DNA from: CAZIUL01 sp964542475
Lineage (GTDB): Bacteria > Planctomycetota > B15-G4 > CAYZWU01
Reading direction: 5' to 3'
NCBI GenBank assembly: GCA_964542475.1
Contig: CAZIUL010000027.1
Span: 1-56,494, forward strand
Length of the DNA: 56,494 bases
Shown: in pieces, positions 6,687 to 15,206 of the stretch
Numbering within the stretch: the first letter of the stretch is position 1
How the letters are laid out: every line of letters begins with the position of its first letter
Translations under genes and position numbers: made by a program
Notes under the pieces: generated by a model
Databases searched by the model: none
What the model saw: only the letters and a program-made list of their open reading frames with translations
Told to the model about the DNA's origin: nothing

Positions 6687-8321
6687 ATGGATATTCCTAC
6701 CTTTCATTCCGCGCGCTACCTGGTGCCCTTGGGCAAGATCCATCCCCAAGAAGAAAGCTGCGACATCCTGGTCATCGGGGGTGGAATTGCGGGTATGACC
6801 GCTACCATTGCTGCTGCAGAGGCTGGTGCAAATGTCATCCTTGTAACAAAGGATTCGCTCGAAGAATCAAATTCGTTTTATGCGCAGGGCGGTATCGCGG
6901 CTGTGCTGCACAAATCCGATTCCCTTGATCTGCACATCAAGGACACCATTGACGCGGGCATGGGGCTCGCTCACAGCGAGGTTGTGAAAGAGGTCGTCTC
7001 AAGGGGGCCGGAAGCCATTCAACGTCTCATAAGCTGGGGCAGCGAATTCGACACTGAGGACGGAGAGCTTTCCCTTTCCAGGGAGGGCGGTCATTCAGCA
7101 CCAAGAGTGGTTCACTCCAGTGACATGACAGGAAGGGAGATACAGCGAGCCCTTATAAACAAGGTCAAGTCGGTCAAGCGCGCACACCTTCTTCCGCTCC
7201 ATTTTGCGGTGGATCTGTTGACGCATGAGGGAGAGTGCATCGGGGCCCTGCTTTGGAACGAGAAGAACGGCTTCTGCAGGATCTTGGCAAAAAGAACCAT
7301 CCTGGTTACCGGCGGCTCCGGCCAGGTTTTCCGGGAAACCACGAACCCTGAAATCGCAACAGGCGACGGGATAGCCATGGCGTTCAGGGCCGGTGCGAAG
7401 ATACGCGACATGGAGTTTTTCCAGTTTCATCCCACGATCCTGTACCTTGCGGGCTCTTCCAGGCTCCTAATCTCTGAGACCGCTCGAGGTGAAGGAGGAG
7501 TTCTTCGAGACCGCTACGGGTACCGTTTCATGCCCGACTACCATCCCAAAGCAGAGCTCGCGCCGCGGGACGTGGTCTCCAGGGCTATCCTTTCCCAGAT
7601 GGCGAAGACGAGCTATACTCATGTTTTTCTGGATGTTACACACCTTTCCCCGTCTTTTCTGCGCGAGCGCTTTCAAGGCATTTACAAGCAGTGCGAATCT
7701 TATGAAATCGACATAACCACAAGTTTTATCCCGGTTCGCCCTGCGGCGCACTACTGCATAGGAGGGGTGATGAACGAGCTCGACGGCCACACCTCCATCC
7801 CAGGGCTTTTCGCCGCCGGAGAAGCCACCTCGTCAGGGCTTCACGGAGCAAACCGGCTCGGCAGCAACTCATTGCTGGAAGGGATAATATTCGGCTGGCG
7901 GGCAGCAGTTGCCTGTGTGGACGAGCTGGGGAAAAGCCGTGCAAAAGAAGTTGATAAGATTCCCTGTCCTCCTTCGTACGAGGCAGATGAGGCCGGCCTT
8001 GATCTGGAGGATCTTCTCAATTCGGTAAAATCCCTCATGTGGCGATGCGTGGGAATCGAGCGGTCCAGGTCAGAGATGGTCGAGGCCGGGGAGTTTCTCG
8101 ATCTCTGGTCCAGGCGCGTGTTCAGGGCGAGGTTCCAGGAGTACGGGCCGCTTGGCTGGGAGCTCTGCAACATGCTCACCGTGGCCAGGCTCATAACAGC
8201 CGCAGCGCTTTTTCGCGAGGAGAGCCGAGGAGTCCACTATAGAAAGGATTTTCCGGAACAGGATAACAGGAGATGGCAGCGGTCCATGGTCTGGATGAAT
8301 AAAACGGAGAACAGCTGCTGA
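6687..8321 (+). CDS. nadB: L-aspartate oxidase, 544 aa
   Basis: FAD enzyme that oxidises L-aspartate to iminoaspartate, the first step of de novo NAD synthesis. An N-terminal Rossmann motif (VIGGGIAGMTA, about residues 30-40) is followed by family signatures: NSFYAQGGIAAVL, the substrate region EFFQFHPT, SETARGEGG, RPAAHYCIGGV and the FAD-binding GLFAAGEATSSGLHGANRLGSNSL. A C-terminal helical domain follows, as in NadB and the related succinate dehydrogenase flavoproteins; the absence of sdh neighbours and the overall motif set favour NadB. nadA and nadC are not in the window. The ribosome-binding site is weak. It is transcribed away from lexA and is followed by hflX on the same strand after 84 bases. 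Confidence 0.95.
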   Translation: MDIPTFHSARYLVPLGKIHPQEESCDILVIGGGIAGMTATIAAAEAGANVILVTKDSLEESNSFYAQGGIAAVLHKSDSLDLHIKDTIDAGMGLAHSEVVKEVVSRGPEAIQRLISWGSEFDTEDGELSLSREGGHSAPRVVHSSDMTGREIQRALINKVKSVKRAHLLPLHFAVDLLTHEGECIGALLWNEKNGFCRILAKRTILVTGGSGQVFRETTNPEIATGDGIAMAFRAGAKIRDMEFFQFHPTILYLAGSSRLLISETARGEGGVLRDRYGYRFMPDYHPKAELAPRDVVSRAILSQMAKTSYTHVFLDVTHLSPSFLRERFQGIYKQCESYEIDITTSFIPVRPAAHYCIGGVMNELDGHTSIPGLFAAGEATSSGLHGANRLGSNSLLEGIIFGWRAAVACVDELGKSRAKEVDKIPCPPSYEADEAGLDLEDLLNSVKSLMWRCVGIERSRSEMVEAGEFLDLWSRRVFRARFQEYGPLGWELCNMLTVARLITAAALFREESRGVHYRKDFPEQDNRRWQRSMVWMNKTENSC

Positions 8322-8405
8322 TTCGAAAGGGCAGGAATACTGAAAACAGATCGAAGCGAGAATTCCGAAAGTACGCATACTGATGGATCTGAATGCGCAT
8401 TTTTA

Positions 8406-9647
8406 GTGGGTGTGTTTTTGCCGGGTGAGGAGCAGCACGCGGAGGAACATCTTTCAGAGCTCAGAAGACTGGCAGAAACAGCAGGCGCGATTGTGGTGGG
8501 GGAAGCGGTTCAGAGGAGGAACACTCCTGACAGGACCTGGTACATGGGCAAGGGAAAGGCCATCGAAGTGGCTCACGAAGCCTCCCAAAAGTCAGCAACG
8601 ATCCTGATCCTCGACAACGACCTTTCGCCGGCCCAGGCAAGGAACCTGGAGAAGCTGACCGAGCTCAGGGTTGTTGAGCGGAGCCAGCTCATCATGGACA
8701 TATTCGCTTCCGGCGCGCGTACGCTGCAGGCCCGCAAGCAGGTGGAGCTCGCCCAGCTCCAGTACTACCTTCCGCGCCTCAAGCGGCTGTGGTCCCACCT
8801 GTCGCGCATCCGCTCCGGCATAGGCATGCGCGGACCCGGCGAGACCCAGCTCGAGGTGGACCGCCGCATCGTGCGCCGCAAGATAGGCGAGCTCAAAAAG
8901 GATCTGAAAGGCATAGGTGGACGCAAAAAGCGCGAGGTGGATTCACGGAAAGACCTTTTCAAGGTTTGCCTGGTCGGGTACACGAACTCGGGCAAGTCAA
9001 CGGTTCTGAACAGGGTCACGAGCGCTGCCGTGAAGGCGGAGGACCGGCTCTTTTCCACGCTTGACACGCGCACGCGTTCCTGGAAGCTCAGGAAAAACCT
9101 CGATGTACTCATCTCCGACACGGTCGGCTTCATCAGAAAGCTGCCCCATCATCTAGTGGCATCGTTTCACGCCACGCTCGAGGAGGCTGCAAGGGCCGAC
9201 CTTCTTCTGCACGTGCTCGATTGCTCGCATCCTGCCGCGGCTCAGCACATCAAGGCTGTCGATTCGGTGCTCGAGGAGATCGGCAGCAAGGAGATACCGC
9301 GCCTGCTCGTGTTCAACAAGGCTGACCTCGTGGATGACTTCATGGAGATCAGCGATCTCGCGAGGCGCTATCCCGCGCATGTGTTGGTGTCGGCGAAGGA
9401 TGGCCAAGGGATGGACAAGCTCAAGGATCGTGTCTGCGCGAACCTGCTTGACACCTATACCGAGGTGATGGTGGACATGCCGCTCTCATCCGGCAGGCTG
9501 AGCGCTTTCCTTTCCAGTGTCGGTGATGTGATAATGTCCCGGCAGGCAGATGGCAGGCATTATGTTACAGCACGGGTTCCACCACGAGAAATGGGCAAGC
9601 TTCGCGAGCTTGTTGTTGCCCAAGGCGCCCTGATAGAGGAGGGGTAG
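8406..9647 (+). CDS. hflX: GTPase HflX, 413 aa
   Basis: Ribosome-associated GTPase that splits stalled or hibernating 70S ribosomes. The N-terminal HflX domain (about residues 1-180, with YMGKGKA and GMRGPGETQLEVDRR) precedes a G domain with G1 (GYTNSGKST, about 194-202), G3 (DTVGF) and G4 (NKAD). The C-terminal region is normal. The start is uncertain: the frame is open back to the nadB stop but holds no ATG, GTG or TTG before the GTG at 8406, and no clear Shine-Dalgarno sequence precedes it. A seven-codon frame (ATG at 8383) ends in TAGTG overlapping this GTG, which would allow translational coupling. Homologues usually begin close to this point. Confidence 0.93.
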   Translation: MGVFLPGEEQHAEEHLSELRRLAETAGAIVVGEAVQRRNTPDRTWYMGKGKAIEVAHEASQKSATILILDNDLSPAQARNLEKLTELRVVERSQLIMDIFASGARTLQARKQVELAQLQYYLPRLKRLWSHLSRIRSGIGMRGPGETQLEVDRRIVRRKIGELKKDLKGIGGRKKREVDSRKDLFKVCLVGYTNSGKSTVLNRVTSAAVKAEDRLFSTLDTRTRSWKLRKNLDVLISDTVGFIRKLPHHLVASFHATLEEAARADLLLHVLDCSHPAAAQHIKAVDSVLEEIGSKEIPRLLVFNKADLVDDFMEISDLARRYPAHVLVSAKDGQGMDKLKDRVCANLLDTYTEVMVDMPLSSGRLSAFLSSVGDVIMSRQADGRHYVTARVPPREMGKLRELVVAQGALIEEG

Positions 9648-9677
9648 GGCTCACATCGGACGGCAACGAGCATGAAA

Positions 9678-10169
9678 TCAATCCCTTGGGATTTTCAGCT
9701 TCATTCCCGGTTGGATGCTTTTCGCATCCTTGATGCTGTTGAGTGTCATTATCTCTTGTGCGCGGCCGGATGTGCCCAGGAACTCCAGCGAGATCTCTGA
9801 AATCGTGTCCCCTGCCTTCACCTCGTAGATGTAGTATTTTGAAAGCCCCCTGTGCTCTTGCGCGCCGCGGCGGTCCGGCTCCGGTTCATCGTCGTTGATC
9901 TCTAGCACTGTTCTTTTGCTGTTCTGTACGGCGGATGATGCGGTTCCGGTGCCTGCTGCACCAGAGGTTTCAAGAGGCGAGGATGGTTTGTTGATCGGAT
10001 TTTTTCCCCCGGCGTAGCCTATCTCGATCTCGAGGATGTCATCGTTGCGGGAGCGCATCATGTGGACACCGCCCGTTTTCTGGTCGGATTCCTGGCGCGC
10101 GTTCCAGTCCGCTACTACGGCTGCCAGGAACACGAGCAGCAGAATAAAGGCGATGTAAGTCTTTTTCAT
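9678..10169 (-). CDS. LysM-domain membrane-anchored protein, 163 aa
   Basis: An N-terminal hydrophobic helix (residues 4-21, MKKTYIAFILLLVFLAAVVA) acts as a signal or anchor. A low-complexity linker (about 25-105) precedes one C-terminal LysM domain (about residues 112-163, from YEVKAGDTISEIS to PGMKLKIPRD), which in this family binds peptidoglycan or chitin-like glycans. Its ATG overlaps the secDF stop as ATGA, so it is translationally coupled to secDF. It is likely an inner-membrane protein reaching into the cell wall. The exact role is unknown. It converges with hflX, 30 bases from its stop. Confidence 0.8.
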   Translation of the reverse strand: MKKTYIAFILLLVFLAAVVADWNARQESDQKTGGVHMMRSRNDDILEIEIGYAGGKNPINKPSSPLETSGAAGTGTASSAVQNSKRTVLEINDDEPEPDRRGAQEHRGLSKYYIYEVKAGDTISEISLEFLGTSGRAQEIMTLNSIKDAKSIQPGMKLKIPRD

Positions 10170-13048
10170 TTTACCGCGGCTTGTTGCTCTTCACGCCTGT
10201 GCAGCAAGAGCAACACAGGGCTTGCCACGAAAATGGATGAATAGGTGCCCACAACGACACCGACGATCAGAGCGAACGAGAAGCCTTCCATGACGTTTCT
10301 CTGGCCGTAGTTCAGCACGAAAAGAAGCACGACTGCCATGAGCGTTGTCAACGATGTGAGCACGGTTCTTGAGAGAGTCTGGTTTATGCTGAGGTTTACC
10401 AGATCGGGGAAAGGCATGCTCACGCGGGGCAGGTTCTCCCTGACCCTGTCGAAAACAACGATCGTATCGTTCAAGGAGTAGCCGATGATCGTGAGAAAAG
10501 CGGCGATCAACGGAAGATCGATCTCCACGTCCACAAGACCGGTCGCCCTGGCAGCGGTGACCGCACCGAGTGTGATCAGAACGTCGTGGACAAGTGCCGC
10601 GGCAGCCGCCAAACCGTACTTGTACTGCTTGAAACGGAGCCGGATGTAAACGATGATCGCGACAAGGGAGAAGAAGATGGCGATCACAGCGGCGTCTCTA
10701 AGCTGGTGTCCTACCGTTGGACCGATGTAGCCGGTCAATGGAAACGGATCAAGCAGTTCAACCTGGCTGCCTGCTTTGGACGCCTTCTTGAGGGTGGTGC
10801 TGATCCGGCCCTGGATCCACATGGGAGTGAAGGTAGTGCCTACTGGATAGACCGCTTTTACGAGCACCGATTTGTTGTCGTCCGAGAACTTGGCCTCTTT
10901 GATCTCCAGCAGATCTCCGAATGCGCTCTTCAGGCCGGCTTCATCGGTTGGTTCCGCCAGGTTCAGGCCGAAATCTACCATCGTTGTCTGAGTGGCCTCA
11001 TCCGGATGCAAAGAGAGGTCGAAGATCGGATCCTTGACGAGCTTCCCTTTGAGAAGCTCCTTGATTTTCTTCAGGTACACAGCGGACGAGCCGACCGGAC
11101 CTTGAGCGGCAGAGCTGACATCGCTTTCCGGTTCGGCAGCAGCGCCGCCGGCAGCCTTGAGCGCCTCTTCCTCGGCAAGCAGCGCCTCCTTGACAGACAT
11201 GGTGCTTTTGATCTTGATGTCGAACACCTCGAAAGGCTCTTCCACGCGTTTCACCGCACCCTGATCAATGGACACGACCTGAACGTTCGGGTACTCCGAG
11301 CCGAGGATCGTCTGGATGTCAGCCTGGGACGTTCCCTCCACGCATTTGAGGTGAACGTTGTATCCGCCGGTGAAGTCCAGGCCGTACTTGCTCTGGTCCG
11401 CCACGACGAAACCGGCAAGGCCGACAACCACGATGATGAGCGAACAGATCCCGGCGGGCGGCATGCCCTTGATGAAGCTGATGTTCGGGCTCTTCAAGAG
11501 CCTGAGCATTGCAAGGTTCTTTTTTATTACGCCCTTGTCGAGCAGCAGGGCGAAAACCACCTTCGACACCACAAGCGCGGCGAACAGGCTGGAACAGATG
11601 CCTATCATCAGAGTAGCAGCGAACCCCTTGATCGGGCCGGTGCCGAACTGGAACAGGATGAATCCGGTGATGAAAGTTGTAACGTTTGCATCAACGATTG
11701 TGATGAAGGCGCGCTCGAAACCGTTTTTTATGGATTGCGCGATGGTCTTGCCCCTGTCCTTTTCCTCACGGATCCTCTCGAAGATGAGGATGTTCGCGTC
11801 AACCGCCATACCCACCGTCAGCACTATGCCGGCGATGCCCGGGAGCGTCAGAGTGGCCTCGAGGAAAATGAGCACGCCCATCAAAAAGATGAGATTTACG
11901 GCAAGGGAGAGCGACGCGATCAAGCCCGCTGTCATGTAGTAGATGACCATGAACGCGAACACCGCTGTCAGGCCGATGACCGCTGCGATCTTTCCGCGGT
12001 AGATCGAGTTCTCGCCGAGCGTCGGTCCGATCGTGTTCTGTGACATGAGCACCGGTTTCACCTCAACGCTTCCGGAGCGGAGTATGGTGAGCAGTGCTTT
12101 CTGTTCCCTTAGCGTGAAACCTTGCGGTTGGGGGCCTGAAATGGTGCCGGGGCCCCTGATCGCAGTGTGAATTTTCGGGTCGGAGGACACTTTGCCGTCA
12201 AGCACGATTGCCAGGCGCTTGTTGGTGTGTTCGTCGGTGAAGTCACCGAAATGACCGGCCTTGTTCGAGTTAAACTCGAAGCCCACGGCAGGGTTTTGAT
12301 TCTGGTCCCGGGAAGGGCTTACCCTTGACAGGTCCTGCCCGTGAAAGCGCCAGTTTTCGTTGTCGTACCTTTTCATCAGCAGGAAGAAATGTTGGATCAA
12401 ATCCGAATTGGAGTCGATTTGAACCCCAAGCCCTTCAAATGTGCTGTTTTCTTCCACTTTGAAGCCGTACTCTATTTCGACGACATCCGCTGAGCGGGGC
12501 AGCCAGAAGTAGTGTGCGCTTTCGTCGTTGATTGTTTTGGAAAAGGTCAGGGCGCTCAGGTTGGTGTTCAGGTCCCAGCCCCCCTCATCCTCTTCGAGCT
12601 TTTTCAGGTGATTAATCAGCTTCAGGGTTTCCGCTTTCACATCAACGGCGATGCTGGGGTCATCCTGATCGCTCTCATCCTCCGAAACTAGCATGTACTC
12701 TAGGTTTCCCTGGCTCTGGATGATGTTCACGATGTCATCGACCTCGGCCTGCGACATGCCGGGCAGCTCGATGAGGATCTCGTTATCACCCTGGACGCGG
12801 ATCGGGATCTCTTTCAGGCCGTAGCCTTCGATGCGCTTCCTGAAGACAGCCACCGTATCGGCGGTGACATCCTTCATGGTCCTCCCTTCGTCCGGGGAAA
12901 AGTCTTCAGGAGGGGGAAGCTTGTATCTCAGCGATGAACCCCCGCTCAGGTCCAGGCCAAGAGTGATGTTTTTGTAATAAAGGACGTAAGCCGCGCCCAG
13001 AAGAAGCGCGATGATGAAGATGATCTTTATTTTCAGGTTTTGAACCAT
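10166..13048 (-). CDS. secDF: Fused protein translocase subunits SecD-SecF, 960 aa
   Basis: A single polypeptide carrying both accessory subunits of the Sec translocon, which use the proton-motive force to drive protein export. The SecD half spans about residues 1-510: first membrane helix, LGLDLSGGSSL, large periplasmic domain, then six-helix bundle with TVGMAVDANILIFERIREE at 411-429. The SecF half spans about 515-955: YGLDFTGGYNVHL, periplasmic region, then GYSLNDTIVVFDRVREN at 856-872. The SecF periplasmic part has an Ala/Glu-rich insertion at about 620-660. Fused SecDF proteins are known from several phyla. yajC is not found next to it. It follows rplS after about 150 bases that contain a hairpin, and is coupled to the LysM gene downstream. 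Confidence 0.95.
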   Translation of the reverse strand: MVQNLKIKIIFIIALLLGAAYVLYYKNITLGLDLSGGSSLRYKLPPPEDFSPDEGRTMKDVTADTVAVFRKRIEGYGLKEIPIRVQGDNEILIELPGMSQAEVDDIVNIIQSQGNLEYMLVSEDESDQDDPSIAVDVKAETLKLINHLKKLEEDEGGWDLNTNLSALTFSKTINDESAHYFWLPRSADVVEIEYGFKVEENSTFEGLGVQIDSNSDLIQHFFLLMKRYDNENWRFHGQDLSRVSPSRDQNQNPAVGFEFNSNKAGHFGDFTDEHTNKRLAIVLDGKVSSDPKIHTAIRGPGTISGPQPQGFTLREQKALLTILRSGSVEVKPVLMSQNTIGPTLGENSIYRGKIAAVIGLTAVFAFMVIYYMTAGLIASLSLAVNLIFLMGVLIFLEATLTLPGIAGIVLTVGMAVDANILIFERIREEKDRGKTIAQSIKNGFERAFITIVDANVTTFITGFILFQFGTGPIKGFAATLMIGICSSLFAALVVSKVVFALLLDKGVIKKNLAMLRLLKSPNISFIKGMPPAGICSLIIVVVGLAGFVVADQSKYGLDFTGGYNVHLKCVEGTSQADIQTILGSEYPNVQVVSIDQGAVKRVEEPFEVFDIKIKSTMSVKEALLAEEEALKAAGGAAAEPESDVSSAAQGPVGSSAVYLKKIKELLKGKLVKDPIFDLSLHPDEATQTTMVDFGLNLAEPTDEAGLKSAFGDLLEIKEAKFSDDNKSVLVKAVYPVGTTFTPMWIQGRISTTLKKASKAGSQVELLDPFPLTGYIGPTVGHQLRDAAVIAIFFSLVAIIVYIRLRFKQYKYGLAAAAALVHDVLITLGAVTAARATGLVDVEIDLPLIAAFLTIIGYSLNDTIVVFDRVRENLPRVSMPFPDLVNLSINQTLSRTVLTSLTTLMAVVLLFVLNYGQRNVMEGFSFALIVGVVVGTYSSIFVASPVLLLLHRREEQQAAVK

Positions 13049-13113
13049 GATCCGGATCTCTCCTTTTCCGTGTTTTAAAACTCTCGGCCTTCACCCATGC
13101 AGTATTTGTTTCT

Positions 13114-13137
13114 GGAAAGCGCCGATGCGGCGTTTCC
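13114..13137 (-). terminator. Hairpin between rplS and secDF
   Basis: A near-perfect 24-base palindrome (GGAAAnCGCCG, CAT loop, mirrored) lies downstream of rplS and upstream of secDF. It is not followed by a clear U-tract, so it may be an attenuating or RNA-processing hairpin rather than a full terminator. Confidence 0.35.
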
Positions 13138-13198
13138 GATCAGGCATCAGTTCGCAAACGAAACGACTCTGTGTTTCGGGTGCATCCAAAGCAACGAC

Positions 13199-13579
13199 TC
13201 ATGCCGGAGGCGTTTTGCTTGTGTCGGTTTTGGATGTGTAAAGGCGTTCGCGGACCCGGGCTTTTTTCCCGGAACGGCTCCTCAAGTAGTATAGCTTGGC
13301 CCGCCGCACGCGGCCTTTCTTTTTCACGTGCACATCTTTCACCATCGGAGAATGGAAAGGAAAAACCCTTTCGACACCCTCGCTCTGTACGATTCTGCGC
13401 ACGGTGAAAACCCGGCGGATACCACGGCCCTTGATGGCGATTACCACACCTGTGAAAAGCTGCGTCCGTTCCTTGCCGCCTTCGCGGATGATACATTCAA
13501 CATCCACTGTATCGCCTTCGTTGAATGCGGGCAGCTTTTCTTTCATGTACTTCTTTTCTATTTCATGAATGAGATCCAT
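13199..13579 (-). CDS. rplS: 50S ribosomal protein L19, 126 aa
   Basis: Large-subunit ribosomal protein at the 30S-50S interface. Family features are clear: PAFNEGDTVDVEC, the conserved LFTGVVIAIKGRG and TVRRI, then GVERVFPFHSP and KGRVRRAKLYYLR. The C-terminal tail is about ten residues longer than usual and rich in Lys, Ser and Thr. It begins 12 bases after trmD, the conserved trmD-rplS order; rpsP and rimM, usually upstream, are not in the window. An AGGA site precedes the ATG. Confidence 0.97.
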   Translation of the reverse strand: MDLIHEIEKKYMKEKLPAFNEGDTVDVECIIREGGKERTQLFTGVVIAIKGRGIRRVFTVRRIVQSEGVERVFPFHSPMVKDVHVKKKGRVRRAKLYYLRSRSGKKARVRERLYTSKTDTSKTPPA

Positions 13580-13591
13580 GATCGTTCTTCC

Positions 13592-14296
13592 TCATTTTTC
13601 AGATGAACCGCGCTTCTTGCCGTTCATGTCGGGCCTTTTGCGCGCTGTCGCTCTCTTTGATTGCTCCTGTCTCCAGTTCCTTATGGCCTCGTGGTCTCCA
13701 GACAAAAGGACTTCGGGAACATCCATTCCACGAAAAACCCTCGGCCGTGTGTATTGCGGCGGGCTCAAAAGCCCGTTCATAAACGAGTCTCTCGATGCTG
13801 ATTCGTCGTCGCCCAGCACTCCGGGCTTCAGCCTGATCGTCGATTCTATCAAGCACATCGCTGCCGGCTCGCCGCCGGATGTAACAAAGTCACCCAGGGA
13901 GATCTCATCCCAGGGAAAGCCTGTATGCACCCTCTCGTCGAAACCTTCGTACCGACCGCACAGAATGATAAGCTCGTTGTGTTCAACCAGTTCAACCGCT
14001 TTTTCCTGGTCGAAGCGGGCACCCTGCGGTGAGAGAAGAATCATTCTCGGATGATCGGATGCCGCTTGTGCGAGAGTATGTTCCACTGCCGCAAAGATCG
14101 GTTCCGGCTTGAGCACCATGCCCGGGCCGCCGCCGAAAGGCCTGTCATCCACTACCTTGTGTCTTCCTTCGGCAAAATCTCTGAAGTTTACCAGATTAAC
14201 TTCGAGAAGACCTCTTTGTACGGCCCTGCCCACGATGCTTTCATCGAGGAACGCGCCGAACAGTCCCGGGAACAGAGTCAAAACATGGACGATCAT
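13592..14296 (-). CDS. trmD: tRNA (guanine-N1-)-methyltransferase TrmD, 234 aa
   Basis: Methylates G37 of tRNAs that read codons beginning with C or G with S-adenosylmethionine, preventing frameshifting. The SPOUT knot motifs are present: DDRPFGGGPGMVL, LLSPQGARF, LCGRYEGFDERV and SLGDFVTSGGE. The start is placed at the ATG at 14296, where homologues start (MIVHVLTLFP); a frame start at 14347 would add 17 residues. No strong Shine-Dalgarno precedes either. Upstream is a divergent gap to riboflavin synthase. It probably forms an operon with rplS. Confidence 0.95.
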   Translation of the reverse strand: MIVHVLTLFPGLFGAFLDESIVGRAVQRGLLEVNLVNFRDFAEGRHKVVDDRPFGGGPGMVLKPEPIFAAVEHTLAQAASDHPRMILLSPQGARFDQEKAVELVEHNELIILCGRYEGFDERVHTGFPWDEISLGDFVTSGGEPAAMCLIESTIRLKPGVLGDDESASRDSFMNGLLSPPQYTRPRVFRGMDVPEVLLSGDHEAIRNWRQEQSKRATARKRPDMNGKKRGSSEK

Positions 14297-14402
14297 CCGA
14301 GGTAAGCCGATGGCCTGTCCTGCTCGGACAGGTTGTCCTTTGTACAAAACTGCAACGAAGTTACAAAACCCGATATGTTAAAACGATGGCGGTTTAAATC
14401 AA

Positions 14403-14424
14403 GGCAAAAAGTAGTTTTTTTGCC
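14403..14424. other. A/T-rich hairpin in the trmD-ribE divergent gap
   Basis: GGCAAAAA, a GTAG loop and the mirrored TTTTTTTGCC form a small stem in the gap between divergent trmD and riboflavin synthase. It could insulate the two promoters or be part of a leader. No FMN riboswitch consensus was found in this gap. Confidence 0.25.
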
Positions 14425-14562
14425 TGCGGGGTCTGATATGCTTTTCCTGAGGTGTATTTGTGCTGCTGAGGAATCAGCCGATGCCGTCCGGAAAGTCCTC
14501 CTTGTCATGTGAGCAAAGCAGTTTCATGAACTGCTTGGCGTCAAGAAAGGCTTGTGTAAAAT

Positions 14563-15201
14563 ATGTTTACGGGAATCATCCAGGAAACGGGCGAGATCGA
14601 ATCCATCGCTGTGAAAGGCAAGAAGGCGCGCATCCGTTCCAAGGCGCCAGGACTTGCAAAAGAGGTGAAGAAGGGGGACAGCGTTTCGGTGTCAGGGGTG
14701 TGTCTTACCGCTGTGGAGATACTGCCCGGGAGCCTCGAGTTCGACGCGGTTACCACAACACTGGACAGGACTTCGCTCAAAGGACTAAGCCGCGGGAGCA
14801 AGGTGAACCTCGAGCCGGCGCTCAGGTTCGGCGATCCTGTTGGCGGACACCTGGTTTCAGGCCATGTGGACTGCGTGGGCACGGTCAAGACGGTCAAGCG
14901 CCTTACAGGGGAGACGCGTTTCAAGATCGGCGCGCCGGATGAGGTCATGCAGTACCTGGTGGAAAGAGGGTCGGTGGCTGTTGACGGCATCAGCCTGACC
15001 GTGGCAAAGCTTTTCAAGGACGCGTTCGAAGTGGCTGTGATACCGCACACGCTTTCTTCCACGACCCTCGCACAGGCGAAAGCCGGGGACACGGTCAACC
15101 TGGAGGGCGACATGATGGGCAGGTGGGTGGAGAAGCACTTGCAGCGCATGCAAAAAGGCGGGAAGCTTACTTTTGACAAGCTCCGCAATGAGGGATTTTG
15201 A
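14563..15201 (+). CDS. ribE: Riboflavin synthase alpha chain, 212 aa
   Basis: Catalyses dismutation of two 6,7-dimethyl-8-ribityllumazine molecules into riboflavin and a pyrimidine, the last step of riboflavin synthesis. Two tandem lumazine-binding barrels are visible. The first begins with the invariant MFTGIIQETG; both carry the paired signatures SVSGVCLT (about 47-54) and AVDGISLTV (about 140-148), and GGHLVSGHVD is present. Length is typical. ribD, ribBA and ribH are not adjacent, so the gene is isolated here. It converges with the epimerase gene, 5 bases between stops. Confidence 0.95.
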   Translation: MFTGIIQETGEIESIAVKGKKARIRSKAPGLAKEVKKGDSVSVSGVCLTAVEILPGSLEFDAVTTTLDRTSLKGLSRGSKVNLEPALRFGDPVGGHLVSGHVDCVGTVKTVKRLTGETRFKIGAPDEVMQYLVERGSVAVDGISLTVAKLFKDAFEVAVIPHTLSSTTLAQAKAGDTVNLEGDMMGRWVEKHLQRMQKGGKLTFDKLRNEGF

Positions 15202-15206
15202 CAGCC

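Noticed and set aside
6687..9647. NadB-HflX fusion by selenocysteine readthrough of the nadB TGA
   Set aside because: The frames match, but this has a one-in-three chance. The two proteins have unrelated functions, NadB is complete at its stop, and no SECIS-like hairpin is evident after the TGA.
10586..12043. Long 485-codon plus-strand frame
   Set aside because: It lies wholly antisense to secDF, whose product is unmistakable. High-GC codon usage opens the opposite strand; its Arg/Asp/His-rich translation has no protein-like pattern.
14297..14562. FMN riboswitch before riboflavin synthase
   Set aside because: The gap was read for the conserved FMN-element segments and none was present; only an A/T hairpin at 14403 was found.
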